From Streptomyces sp. NRRL S-244 (GTDB taxonomy: Bacteria > Actinomycetota > Actinomycetes > Streptomycetales > Streptomycetaceae), in NCBI RefSeq assembly GCF_000717915.1, contig NZ_JOCX01000001.1, forward strand, positions 372,001 through 436,000: a stretch of 64,000 nt of DNA, read 5' to 3'. Each line of letters starts with the position of its first letter. Within the stretch, counting starts at the first letter, position 1. The notes under the pieces were generated by a model. That model was not told the DNA's origin. It ran no database searches and saw only the letters and a list, made by a program, of their open reading frames with translations. A program made the translations under genes and the position numbers. Below are positions 1-8,646 of this stretch, one piece after another.

Positions 1-1013
1 GCGGGCTCCGGCGGCCGGATGCGGGGCATCGCGGCGACGGCCTTCGCCAGTTCCTCCGGGGTGGTGCAGGGCGGTTCCTGCCGGGAGGCGGTGGCCCCGT
101 CGTTGGCGAGGGCGCGCATGGCGAGCTCCCCCAGCCCCCGGTGCACTCCGGCACGGACCTGGTCGGGCGCGATCAGGCCGACGCCCTTGGGCAGGCCGGT
201 CAGCCCGTACGCGTCGTTCTCGTACGGCCAGCGCTGGGTCAGGGCGGCGTACAGCAGTGCGCCGATGGCCTCGGTGTCCGCGCGCTGCGGGGTGTCGCTG
301 GTGATGCCGCGCAGGGCGGCGTTCACGGCGAGCCCGCGGATGCGGTACTGGCCCGTGGAGGTCCGCAGTATGGCGCTGGGCGTCAGCCGCAGGTGGGCCA
401 GGCCCTCGCGGTGTGCGGCGGCCATGGCCTGGGAGACCTGCGTGACGAGCTGGTAGGCCTCGTGGGGCTCCAGGGGGCCCGCGGCGAGGATCGCGGTCAG
501 CTCGGTGGCGTCGGGCAGCCACTCGTGGACGACGTAGACGAGGTCGTTCTCCTCCACGGCGTCGAGCACGTGGACGAACCGAGGGTCGCCTAGCAGCGCG
601 GAGGAGCGGGCGGCGGCCAGGACGGAGCGGGCCCGGGGGTGGTCGGCGGGCAGCAGGTGGACGCCCACGGCACGGCGCAGCTTCTCGTCCATGGCGCGCC
701 AGCTGCTGAATCCGTCCAGACGGGTGACGCACTCTTCGAGGCGGTAGCGCCTGGCGAGCTTGTGGCCGCTGTGGAGTTCGGGGGCGGCAGCAGGGGCCGC
801 TTTCCTGCGTTCGCCGTCCTTTTCGGGCATGGGTCCGTCCGCGGCTCGTCCGTTCTGGGTGTCCACCCCGTCGGCCGTGGCCTTTGCCGCATCTGCGGCC
901 GGCGGCTTGTCGCCGCCGTTGTCGGCCACGTCGACGGCAGCCGTGCTACGTTCCGCCACCGTCGTTCCTGCCTCCCCATCCGTTACGCGCTGTCGGCCAG
1001 TCTGCGAAGCCAT
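1..1013 (-). CDS. MurJ-linked protein kinase-like protein (probable pseudokinase), 3' end outside window
   Basis: Only the N-terminal part is present; the frame is open from an ATG at 1013 to the window edge. The first ~80 residues are a hydrophilic Ala/Asp/Lys-rich tail, then a Ser/Thr-kinase-like fold starts near LARRYRLEE. The usual catalytic residues look absent. The VAIK lysine position reads AVGVHLL, the HRDxKPxN loop reads HLRLTPSAIL (no catalytic Asp), and the DFG position reads RGL. It lies 63 nt downstream of murJ on the same strand, so it is probably co-transcribed. In mycobacteria the MurJ homologue (Rv3910) carries a fused pseudokinase domain that binds an FHA protein; a separate pseudokinase here would be the split counterpart (inference). 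A GTG about 18 codons in is an alternative start. Confidence 0.75.
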   Translation of the reverse strand, partial: MASQTGRQRVTDGEAGTTVAERSTAAVDVADNGGDKPPAADAAKATADGVDTQNGRAADGPMPEKDGERRKAAPAAAPELHSGHKLARRYRLEECVTRLDGFSSWRAMDEKLRRAVGVHLLPADHPRARSVLAAARSSALLGDPRFVHVLDAVEENDLVYVVHEWLPDATELTAILAAGPLEPHEAYQLVTQVSQAMAAAHREGLAHLRLTPSAILRTSTGQYRIRGLAVNAALRGITSDTPQRADTEAIGALLYAALTQRWPYENDAYGLTGLPKGVGLIAPDQVRAGVHRGLGELAMRALANDGATASRQEPPCTTPEELAKAVAAMPRIRPPEP

Positions 1014-1076
1014 GCCAATTGTGCCCACAGTCCGGCGCTATGCACGACACGCGAAGGGGTCCGACGGTTGTGCGCA

Positions 1077-3251
1077 TCAGCGACCCATGCGTCCGCGAAC
1101 CATTCCGACCATGGCGTTGAGCTCTTCGATGCGCATCCGCTTGGCCGCCACGAGGAATACGGCGGCCAGTGCGATACCGCCCGCGGTCAACGCGGCGAGG
1201 GAGCCGGTGACTCCGCTGCCGAGCCACTGGGTGATGGCGTAGGCGGCCGCGCCCGCCACGGCGGCCGCGGGGACGCAGGCACCGGCGAGGCGGGCATAGG
1301 TGCGCATCACGTGGGCGCCGTCGAGGTCGCCGCCCAGCCGGGTGCGCAGGCGCCGCCAGGCGACGCCGACGCCGACGGTGAAGCCGAGCCCGTAGGCGGC
1401 GGCCATGCCCACGACGGCCCAGCGCGCGGGGAGCACGAAGAACGCGGCGGTGGAGACGGCCGCGTTGACGCCGGCGACGATGACCGTGTTGTAGAAGGGC
1501 GTCCGGGTGTCCTCGTAGGCGTAGAACCCGCGCAGGACGACGTACTGGACGGAGTACGGGATGAGTCCGAGGCCGAAGGCCATCAGGACGTAGCCGATGT
1601 TCTGGGCTCCGGATCCGGAACCGGCGTACAGCAGCGTGGCCATGGGGACGCCGAGGGCGAGGAACGCGAAGGCGCAGGGCACGATCGCGACGGCCGAGGT
1701 GCGCAGGCCGTAGGAGATGTCGTCGCGGACGGCGGCGGCGTCCCCGTCGTGGGCGGAGCGGGAGATGCGCGGCAGCACGGCCGTCATGACGGAGACGGTG
1801 ATGATGGCCTGCGGCATCTGCCACAGCAGCAGCGCGTAGTTGTAGGCGGTGATGCCGGTGCCGGGGTGGCCCTGCTTCTCCGCGACGGATCCGGCCCAGG
1901 TGGCCAGCTGCGTCACGACGACGAGGCCGATCTGGTTGGCCAGGACGAAGAAGAACGTCCACTTGGCCAGGCGGGCTGCCTTGCCGAGGCCGTGGCCCCG
2001 CCAGTCGAAGCGCAGGCGCGGCCTGAAGCCGGCGTCGCGCAGGTAGGGCAGCATCGCGAGGGCCTGGACGGTGAGGCCCAGGAGGGTGCCGAGGCCGAGC
2101 AGGCGGACGCCCTCGGGGGTGACGGTGGTCGCGCTGACACCGGAGGTGGTGAAGCCGCCGAAGGCCCAGATGAAGGCGCCGAACGTGGCGATGACGACGA
2201 TGTTGTTGAGGACGGGGGTCCACATCATCGCGCCGAACCGGCCGCGTGCGTTGAGGATCTGACCGAGGACCACGTGCACGCCCATGAAGAACATGGTCGG
2301 CAGGCAGTAACGGGCGAAGGCGACCGCCACGTCCATCTGCTCGGGGTCGGAGGCGATCTTCGGCGACATCATCGTGATGAACACCGGTGCCGCGAGGACG
2401 CAGATCGTGGTGACCGCGGCCAGCAGTACGACCACGAGCGTCAGGAGGCGGTTGGCGTAGGCCTCGCCCCCGTCGTCGTCCTGCTTCATGGCCCGTACCA
2501 GCTGCGGGATGAAGACGGCGTTGAGCGCGCCGCCGCCGACCAGCACGTAGATCATCGTCGGCAGGGTGTTGGCGATCTGGTACGTGTCGTTGAAGGTTCC
2601 GACGCCGATGGCGCCGGCGATCGCCAAGGTCTTCAGGAAGCCGGTGATGCGGGAGACGATCGTGCCGGCGGCCATGACGGCGCTGGACTTGAGGAGGCCC
2701 GAGGCGCGGCCGGCGGGCTTGCTCGGCGCCGGGGCGGCGACGGGGGCGTCCTCCGCGGGGGTGCCGGGATTCCCCTGCTGGTCCCGGTAGAGGTGCGCGA
2801 AGGCGTCGGGCTCGGGCTTCTCGTCCGCCGCCTTGGTGACCAGGGAGTCCACGCCGACGAACTGGGTGGTCGTCGCGTGGTCGCCGTAGGGCAGGTGCCG
2901 GGAGGGCCCGTCCGGCTCGGGCGGCGGGGTCTGGGCCCAGACCTGCGGGTCGGGGGCGTGCACGGGGGCCTGCGGGGCCGCGTAGAGCGGTCCGGGCTCC
3001 TGGTAGGTCCCCGGCGGCGGCGGAGGGTGAGAGGCCCGGTCGTAGAGGACCTCGGCGACCGGGTCCTGGGCCGACAGGTCCTGGGACCGGTACGGGTCGT
3101 AGTCGTAGGCGTCCTGGACGTACGGGTCACGGTCCGGCGCGGGCGCAGGCACGGGGACCTGCCCGGCCACCGGGGTGCCCGGGGCAGCGCCCTGGTAGGG
3201 CGCGGGCCCACCAGTGCCCTGCGCGCGGTCACCGTCGTACGGCGCGTTCAT
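1077..3251 (-). CDS. murJ: Lipid II flippase MurJ (MviN family) with long N-terminal extension
   Basis: A 724-residue integral membrane protein. The MviN/MOP-fold core begins near residue 180 (KSSAVMAAGTIVSRITGFLK) and carries about 14 hydrophobic segments to the C-terminus. It flips the lipid-linked peptidoglycan precursor across the plasma membrane. The first ~175 residues are a Pro/Tyr/Asp/Gln-rich, probably disordered cytoplasmic tail not found in the ~510-residue enterobacterial proteins but common in actinobacteria. It sits between the DUF6049 gene (47 nt upstream) and the kinase-like gene, all on the minus strand, which suggests one envelope operon. The start is ATG at 3251; a shorter start inside the tail cannot be excluded. 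Confidence 0.93.
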   Translation of the reverse strand: MNAPYDGDRAQGTGGPAPYQGAAPGTPVAGQVPVPAPAPDRDPYVQDAYDYDPYRSQDLSAQDPVAEVLYDRASHPPPPPGTYQEPGPLYAAPQAPVHAPDPQVWAQTPPPEPDGPSRHLPYGDHATTTQFVGVDSLVTKAADEKPEPDAFAHLYRDQQGNPGTPAEDAPVAAPAPSKPAGRASGLLKSSAVMAAGTIVSRITGFLKTLAIAGAIGVGTFNDTYQIANTLPTMIYVLVGGGALNAVFIPQLVRAMKQDDDGGEAYANRLLTLVVVLLAAVTTICVLAAPVFITMMSPKIASDPEQMDVAVAFARYCLPTMFFMGVHVVLGQILNARGRFGAMMWTPVLNNIVVIATFGAFIWAFGGFTTSGVSATTVTPEGVRLLGLGTLLGLTVQALAMLPYLRDAGFRPRLRFDWRGHGLGKAARLAKWTFFFVLANQIGLVVVTQLATWAGSVAEKQGHPGTGITAYNYALLLWQMPQAIITVSVMTAVLPRISRSAHDGDAAAVRDDISYGLRTSAVAIVPCAFAFLALGVPMATLLYAGSGSGAQNIGYVLMAFGLGLIPYSVQYVVLRGFYAYEDTRTPFYNTVIVAGVNAAVSTAAFFVLPARWAVVGMAAAYGLGFTVGVGVAWRRLRTRLGGDLDGAHVMRTYARLAGACVPAAAVAGAAAYAITQWLGSGVTGSLAALTAGGIALAAVFLVAAKRMRIEELNAMVGMVRGRMGR

Positions 3252-3297
3252 CGAAACCCCACCTCATCGTCCCCAGGCCGACCGGCCACGGCATCGC

Positions 3298-5565
3298 TCA
3301 ACGGTCCACTGTCTCACCCGTGCCGGACGGCCCGGTGCTTTGCGGTCCGGTGTCCGGGGTCTCGTCACTCGGCTGCGTGCTCTCCTCGGCGGCCGCACGG
3401 GCCGCGACGCGCTTGCGGCTGGCGTACATCTTGATGCCCGCCAGGACGAGGAGGAGCACGCCGCCGGCGATGACGAGCATGACGGTCGGGGTGATCTCGG
3501 TGGCCTCCACGGTGAACTTGCGCGCCTTGCCGTAGGGCACGCCGTCCGTGGTGAAGAGCTGTGCGGTGACCTCGACGGGGCCGCTCGCGGTGGCGTTGGC
3601 GGTGAACTTGACCGTCTGGCTGTGTCCGCCGGTGACGGTCACCTCCTGCTCGGCCTGGCCGCTGTCGCCGAACATCAGGCGGGTGGGGTTCGCGGACTTC
3701 ACTCGCAGGACGAGGTTGTGCACGTCCTGGACGAGGCTGTTCTGGACGCTGACCGGGATGGTCGCGCTGTGTCCGGACAGGGTGGCGTCGGACTTGGGGA
3801 CGACCTTGACCTTCTCGGTGAGCCCGATCAGGTACTCCTGCACCTGGTCCCGGTAGAGCCGTGCCTCCTCGGGCCGGCCGCGCCAGGACGTGGACATCTC
3901 GCGGTTGGTGGTGTTGCCGAAGGGGATCTCCACGCGGTCGGGCGCGCTGAGGATCACCTTGAAGTGGTCCAGGGTGTTCTGGGTGGTGCGGATCTTCTCG
4001 AAGGCGGAGACCGGGAGCTCCGTCTTGCGCAATGCCTCGGGGTACTGGCCGGCGCCCGGGACCTGGGTGTTGACGCCCGCGTCGGGCTTGGCCGCGGCCG
4101 CGGTGTCGAGGTCGGCCGGCTGGGTCCAGCGGCCCGCCTGCAGGCCCCGTACGGCGGCCGCCATCGTCTGCACCTGGCTGGTGGACGGCATCCGCTGCGG
4201 GGTGACGACGAAGCTGCGCTGGTTGTCGGTCTTCTGCAGGTTCAGGGCGAGGCTCTGGGCGAGGAAGCGCTGCACGGCCAGCGTGGCGTTCCCGGCGTTC
4301 AGCATGTCGCCCTCGAAGGCGGTGGACAGGTCGGCGTCGGCGACGACGGCGGTGGCGCCCGCGCCGATGGGACGGGCGGCGGAGGGCGTGTAGCCGAGGG
4401 CGCCGGTCTCCTGGAGGCTGTCGCTGCGCGTCAGGACGTTGTGGGCGCCCGCCGAGGTCGCCACGTTGACGATCGACGGGTCGATGGCGCCGTCCAGGGG
4501 CCAGGAGAAGTCGGTCGACGGGGTGACGTGCAGGACGGTCTCCACGGCCTGCTTCGCCTTGTCGGTGGCCGGACGCAGCTGGCCCAGGGTGCCCGAGACG
4601 TCCTTGCCCTGGTGGGCGAGGGAGGCGATGTCGGGGTCGGCGAACGGCAGCGCGACGATCTTCTTGCCCTGGACCGCGGTTTCCAGGGAGCTCAGCCACT
4701 GCTCGGCGACGGCCTTGTTCTTGCCCTGGACGATCCGGCCGTCCGGCATGCGGTACCGGTAGCCCTTGGTCATGGCGTCGACCGTGTAGAGCAGGTCGGG
4801 GTCGATGACCCAGGTGACGGGCAGGTCCTTGCCGAGGGCGACCATCTGCTGGAGGCGCCCGCCGGACTTGAGCTCCTCGGCGAGGGAGTCGTCGAGGAAG
4901 ACGGGGGTCTGCAGCTCGTCCGAGCCGGTCTCCGCGGTCAGGCGCGTGGTGGAGATCAGCGGCCACAGGTACGTGAGCTGGGAGCGCTTGGCGGCGGCCT
5001 CCGGCTGCCAGGGCAGGAAGGTCCGCTTGATGCCGAGCACCTGCTCGTACTGGCGGCTCTCGGTCTCCCCGGACAGCGAGACGCCGATCTGGTAGACGCC
5101 GTCCTTGTCGAGCTCCAGCTTGTTCACCGGGATGGTGAGGGTGAAGTCCTGCTTGACCTTGGACGGCAGCGAGGGGATCTTCACGGCATAGGCCGGGTCG
5201 ATCTCACCGGGATCCGTGCCGGGCCGGAACCCGGCCCGTTCCGCCGCCTCGTCGATGGAGGCCCGGTCGCCCAGGGCGGGCCCGACCCGCAGACCCACGT
5301 GTGCGCCGGTGATCGTCTCGCGGCCGTTGTTGACCACGCTGCCGGAGATGGTGAGCGTGTCGCCCTTGACCGGGGCCGCGGGGGCCATCCCGTCCAGCTG
5401 TACGTCGACGGTGCCCGCATCGGCGGCCTGGGCGGCCTGCGGGGCGGGCGAGTAGACCAGAGCGGCGAGCACGGGGGTCCCGGCGAGCAGAACGACTGCC
5501 CGCCGCAGCCAGCGACGCCGGGCAGGTGCGGGGGGTGCCCCCTGGATGTCTGCCGCCTCGGCCAC
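3298..5565 (-). CDS. DUF6049-type exported membrane-anchored protein
   Basis: A 755-residue protein with a GTG start. It begins with a basic stretch (PARRRWLRR), a hydrophobic segment around residues 22-47 and an AQAAD sequence resembling a signal peptidase site. The body is extracellular, with Ig-like beta-sandwich stretches at both ends and a central domain. A single transmembrane helix near residues 695-715 (TVMLVIAGGVLLLVLAGIKM) is followed by a basic SRKR sequence and a polar tail, so topology is type I. The function is unknown; the family sits immediately upstream of murJ in streptomycetes, which suggests a cell-envelope role (inference). It is divergent from cca, with 185 nt between the two starts. 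Confidence 0.85.
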   Translation of the reverse strand: MAEAADIQGAPPAPARRRWLRRAVVLLAGTPVLAALVYSPAPQAAQAADAGTVDVQLDGMAPAAPVKGDTLTISGSVVNNGRETITGAHVGLRVGPALGDRASIDEAAERAGFRPGTDPGEIDPAYAVKIPSLPSKVKQDFTLTIPVNKLELDKDGVYQIGVSLSGETESRQYEQVLGIKRTFLPWQPEAAAKRSQLTYLWPLISTTRLTAETGSDELQTPVFLDDSLAEELKSGGRLQQMVALGKDLPVTWVIDPDLLYTVDAMTKGYRYRMPDGRIVQGKNKAVAEQWLSSLETAVQGKKIVALPFADPDIASLAHQGKDVSGTLGQLRPATDKAKQAVETVLHVTPSTDFSWPLDGAIDPSIVNVATSAGAHNVLTRSDSLQETGALGYTPSAARPIGAGATAVVADADLSTAFEGDMLNAGNATLAVQRFLAQSLALNLQKTDNQRSFVVTPQRMPSTSQVQTMAAAVRGLQAGRWTQPADLDTAAAAKPDAGVNTQVPGAGQYPEALRKTELPVSAFEKIRTTQNTLDHFKVILSAPDRVEIPFGNTTNREMSTSWRGRPEEARLYRDQVQEYLIGLTEKVKVVPKSDATLSGHSATIPVSVQNSLVQDVHNLVLRVKSANPTRLMFGDSGQAEQEVTVTGGHSQTVKFTANATASGPVEVTAQLFTTDGVPYGKARKFTVEATEITPTVMLVIAGGVLLLVLAGIKMYASRKRVAARAAAEESTQPSDETPDTGPQSTGPSGTGETVDR

Positions 5566-5750
5566 GCGCTAGCCCGTCCCTCGAAGTGTCAGTGGTCGTC
5601 GTTCGTGCGTCCACGAATGGTAACGAGACCCGCTGTGCGCGAGTGCCGCGCCTTGCTCCACATGATCGGGGCCGCCCCGGGGCCCCCGCATGCCGGGGCG
5701 GCCGTAAACGCGGGAGCCCTCGCCGGGCGGGGCACGTACCCTTTTCTGTT
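5566..5750. promoter_or_regulatory. Divergent promoter region between DUF6049 gene and cca
   Basis: This 185-nt spacer separates two divergent genes and must contain both promoters. The cca start is a GTG at 5751 preceded by a GC-poor TTTTCTGTT rather than a clear Shine-Dalgarno sequence, so cca may be translated from a very short leader. No convincing -35/-10 pair could be fixed by eye. Confidence 0.4.
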
Positions 5751-7193
5751 GTGCCGAACGCCAACGAAGACAACCCCAGTGCCCTGAGTCAGGTGCAGCT
5801 CCGCGCGGTCAGTGAACTGCTGCGGGTCGCTCCTGTCGCCGACGAGCTCGGCCGCCGGTTCCAGGAGGCCGGCTTCCGCCTTGCCCTGGTCGGCGGGTCC
5901 GTACGCGATGCGCTGCTCGGGCGTCTCGGCAACGACCTCGACTTCACCACCGACGCCCGCCCCGAGGACGTCCTGAAGATCGTCCGGCCGTGGGCCGACT
6001 CGGTGTGGGACGTCGGCATCGCCTTCGGCACCGTCGGAGCCCAGAAGAACGGCTTCCAGATCGAGGTGACCACGTACCGCTCGGAGTCGTACGACCGCAC
6101 CTCGCGCAAGCCGGAGGTCTCTTACGGCGACTCGATCGAGGAGGACCTGGTCCGCCGTGACTTCACGGTGAACGCGATGGCGGTCGCGCTCCCGGAGAAG
6201 GAGTTCGTGGACCCGCACGGGGGCCTGGAGGACCTCCAGGCGGGCGTTCTGCGCACTCCCGGCACCCCGGAGGACTCCTTCTCCGACGACCCGCTGCGGA
6301 TGCTGCGTGCGGCGCGCTTCGCCGCACAGCTCGACTTCGAGGTCGCCCCCGAGGTCGTGGCCGCGATGAAGGCGATGTCGGACCGGATCGAGATCGTCTC
6401 GGCGGAGCGGGTGCAGGGCGAGCTGAACAAGCTGCTGCTGTCCGCGCACCCCCGCAAGGGGCTGGGCCTGCTCGTGGACACCGGGCTGGCCGACCACGTG
6501 CTGCCCGAGCTGCCCGCCCTGCGGCTGGAGAGCGACGAGCACCACCGGCACAAGGACGTCTACGACCACTCGCTGATCGTGCTGGAGCAGGCCATCGCGC
6601 TGGAGCACGACGGCCCGGACCTGGTCCTGCGGCTGGCGGCCCTGCTCCACGACATCGGCAAGCCGCGCACCCGCCGGTTCGAGAGCGACGGCCGGGTCTC
6701 CTTCCACCACCACGAGGTGGTGGGCGCGAAGATGACCAAGAAGCGCATGACCGCGCTGAAGTACTCCAACGACATGGTCAAGGACGTGTCCCGGCTGGTG
6801 GAGCTGCACCTGCGCTTCCACGGCTACGGGGACGGCGAGTGGACCGACTCCGCGGTGCGGCGCTACGTCCGCGACGCCGGCCCGCTCCTGGACCGCCTGC
6901 ACAAGCTCACCCGGTCCGACTGCACGACCCGCAACAAGCGCAAGGCCAATGCCCTCTCCCGCACCTACGACGGCCTGGAGGAGCGCATCGCGCAGCTTCA
7001 GGAGCAGGAGGAGCTCGACGCCATCCGGCCCGACCTGGACGGCAACGAGATCATGCAGGTCCTGGGCGTCGGTCCCGGGCCGGTGATCGGCAAGGCCTAC
7101 GGATTCCTGCTGGAGCTGAGGCTGGAGAACGGCCCGATGGAGCGCGACGCCGCGGTCGCCGCCCTCAAGGAATGGTGGGCCGCTCAGGCCTGA
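5751..7193 (+). CDS. cca: CCA tRNA nucleotidyltransferase
   Basis: 480 residues; adds or repairs the 3' CCA of tRNAs using CTP and ATP without a template. The class II nucleotidyltransferase head is visible: LVGGSVRDALLG near residue 43 and DLDFTTDARPE near residue 58 with the metal-binding aspartates. An HD domain follows (YDHSLIVLEQ, LLHDIGKPRTRR, FHHHEVVGAK), so this is the HD-containing actinobacterial form that may also hydrolyse phosphates. The frame is open further upstream, but the GTG at 5751 gives VPNANEDN, the start expected for streptomycete orthologues. Confidence 0.95.
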   Translation: MPNANEDNPSALSQVQLRAVSELLRVAPVADELGRRFQEAGFRLALVGGSVRDALLGRLGNDLDFTTDARPEDVLKIVRPWADSVWDVGIAFGTVGAQKNGFQIEVTTYRSESYDRTSRKPEVSYGDSIEEDLVRRDFTVNAMAVALPEKEFVDPHGGLEDLQAGVLRTPGTPEDSFSDDPLRMLRAARFAAQLDFEVAPEVVAAMKAMSDRIEIVSAERVQGELNKLLLSAHPRKGLGLLVDTGLADHVLPELPALRLESDEHHRHKDVYDHSLIVLEQAIALEHDGPDLVLRLAALLHDIGKPRTRRFESDGRVSFHHHEVVGAKMTKKRMTALKYSNDMVKDVSRLVELHLRFHGYGDGEWTDSAVRRYVRDAGPLLDRLHKLTRSDCTTRNKRKANALSRTYDGLEERIAQLQEQEELDAIRPDLDGNEIMQVLGVGPGPVIGKAYGFLLELRLENGPMERDAAVAALKEWWAAQA

Positions 7194-7225
7194 TCGCGGT
7201 CGACCGGGTCCATGGGCCGGGTCGA

Positions 7226-7241
7226 TGTTTCACGTGAAACA
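7226..7241. other. parS (ParB-binding site)
   Basis: A perfect 16-bp palindrome TGTTTCACGTGAAACA between the convergent cca and MFS genes. It matches the canonical bacterial parS consensus bound by ParB, which in Streptomyces organises the oriC region during sporulation septation. Confidence 0.95.
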
Positions 7242-7277
7242 TCGCCCCGGCCGACCGTAGCCGATGTGTCCGACGCC

Positions 7278-8558
7278 TCACGATGTCGCGCTCCGCCGCA
7301 TCAGGTAGAGCGCGGTCACCGCGTAGAGGACGGCCACGCTCACGATCAGCGTGACGGAGCGCCCGTCCGGGGGGAGCATCAGGGCGGCCGCGGCGGCCGC
7401 ACCCACGAACGCGACGTTGAAGAGCACGTCGTAGACGGAGAACACCCGGCCGCGGAAGTCGTCGTCCACATGGGACTGGATGGCCGTGTCGGTGGAGATC
7501 TTGGCGCCCTGGGTGGCGAGGCCCAGCACGAAAGCCGCGACCAGCATCGGACCGGGCGTGAAGAACAGGCCGAGCGGGGGCACCAGGACCGCCGCGCCGG
7601 CGGAGCAGGCCGTGATCCAGCCGCGGGTGCCCAGCCGGGCCACCATCCAGGGGCTGATGACGGCGGCCGCGAAGAAACCGGCCCCGGAGACGCCGACCGC
7701 GATGCCCAGCAGGGCGAGGCCGGCGGATTCGCTGTCCGACCAGGAGTACCGGCAGAGCATGAGCAGCGTCACGAACAGGGCCCCGTAGCAGAAGCGCATC
7801 AGGGTCATGGCGGTGAGCGTCTGGGCCGCCTCGCGCCGGGAAGCCAGGTGCCGCAGCCCTTCGACCATGCCCCGGACGGTCAGGGCTATCCCCTGGGCGA
7901 CCGAGGGGTGGGCCCGTCCGGCGGGGTGGTCCGGGCCGAGCAGACCCACGGCCAGGCGCAGCGAGACCAGGGCCGCGCACAGGTAGAGCCCGGCGCCGAG
8001 CAGCACGACCAGGGCGTTGGAGTCGGAGGCCAGCAGCCGGACGAGGAAGGCGAGCCCCCCGCCCGCGACGGCCGCGAGCGTCCCGGCCGTGGGGGAGAGC
8101 GAGTTGGCGGTGACCAGCAGGGCGGGGGCGACGACGCGGGGCAGGGAGGCTGCGAGCCCGGCCAGGACGAAGCGGTTGACGGCGGTGACCGACAGGGCCG
8201 AGGCGTAGAAGAGCCAGTCGGGCACGTGCGCGACGATCAGCACGCCGGTGACGCAGGCCAGGAGCGCCCGCAGGAGGTTGCCGTAGAGGAAGACCTGGCG
8301 GCGCCGCCAGCGGTCGAGCAGCACCCCGGCGAAGGGGCCGATCACCGAGTAGGGCAGCAGCAGGACCGCCATGGCCGAGGCGATGGCCGCGGGCGAGGTC
8401 TGCTTCTCGGGGGAGAACACCACGTACGTGGCGAGCGCCACCTGGTACACGCCGTCGGCGGCCTGGGAGAGCAGCCGTACGGCGAGCAGGTTGCGGAAGT
8501 CCCTCAGGCGCAGGAGTACGCGCAGATCACGTACGACAGGCATGAGGGCAAGGGTCAC
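7278..8558 (-). CDS. MFS transporter
   Basis: 426 residues with about 12 hydrophobic helices. The cytoplasmic loop after TM2 reads GVLLDRWRRRQVFLYG, the DRxGRR-like signature of the major facilitator superfamily. The pattern resembles the drug/metabolite exporter branch (MFS_3-like), but no substrate can be read from the sequence. The first possible start is a GTG at 8558; an internal ATG at 8543 gives MPVVRDLRVLLRLRDF. Neither has a clear Shine-Dalgarno sequence, and a long hairpin ends within a few bases of the GTG. Confidence 0.85.
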   Translation of the reverse strand: MTLALMPVVRDLRVLLRLRDFRNLLAVRLLSQAADGVYQVALATYVVFSPEKQTSPAAIASAMAVLLLPYSVIGPFAGVLLDRWRRRQVFLYGNLLRALLACVTGVLIVAHVPDWLFYASALSVTAVNRFVLAGLAASLPRVVAPALLVTANSLSPTAGTLAAVAGGGLAFLVRLLASDSNALVVLLGAGLYLCAALVSLRLAVGLLGPDHPAGRAHPSVAQGIALTVRGMVEGLRHLASRREAAQTLTAMTLMRFCYGALFVTLLMLCRYSWSDSESAGLALLGIAVGVSGAGFFAAAVISPWMVARLGTRGWITACSAGAAVLVPPLGLFFTPGPMLVAAFVLGLATQGAKISTDTAIQSHVDDDFRGRVFSVYDVLFNVAFVGAAAAAALMLPPDGRSVTLIVSVAVLYAVTALYLMRRSATS

Positions 8559-8561
8559 ATA

Positions 8562-8602
8562 CGCGGAGGGTCCCCGGGCACATTGCCCGGGGACCCTCCG
8601 CG
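8562..8602. terminator. Strong 19-bp hairpin, terminator of ino1
   Basis: A perfect inverted repeat with arms CGCGGAGGGTCCCCGGGCA and complement, and a 3-nt CAT loop. It begins about 45 nt downstream of the ino1 stop on the minus strand and ends just before the MFS start region. There is no T-run, as is usual for streptomycete terminators. Confidence 0.85.
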
Positions 8603-8646
8603 GAAGAACAGCCGAAGACCAGGTGTCCGAAGACCCGTGGTCCGAC

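Noticed and set aside
639..3434. Very long plus-strand open frame across the kinase and murJ genes
   Set aside because: It is a GC-codon shadow: its translation is Gly/Asp/His/Arg-rich without domains, while the minus strand holds clear MurJ and kinase-like sequences.
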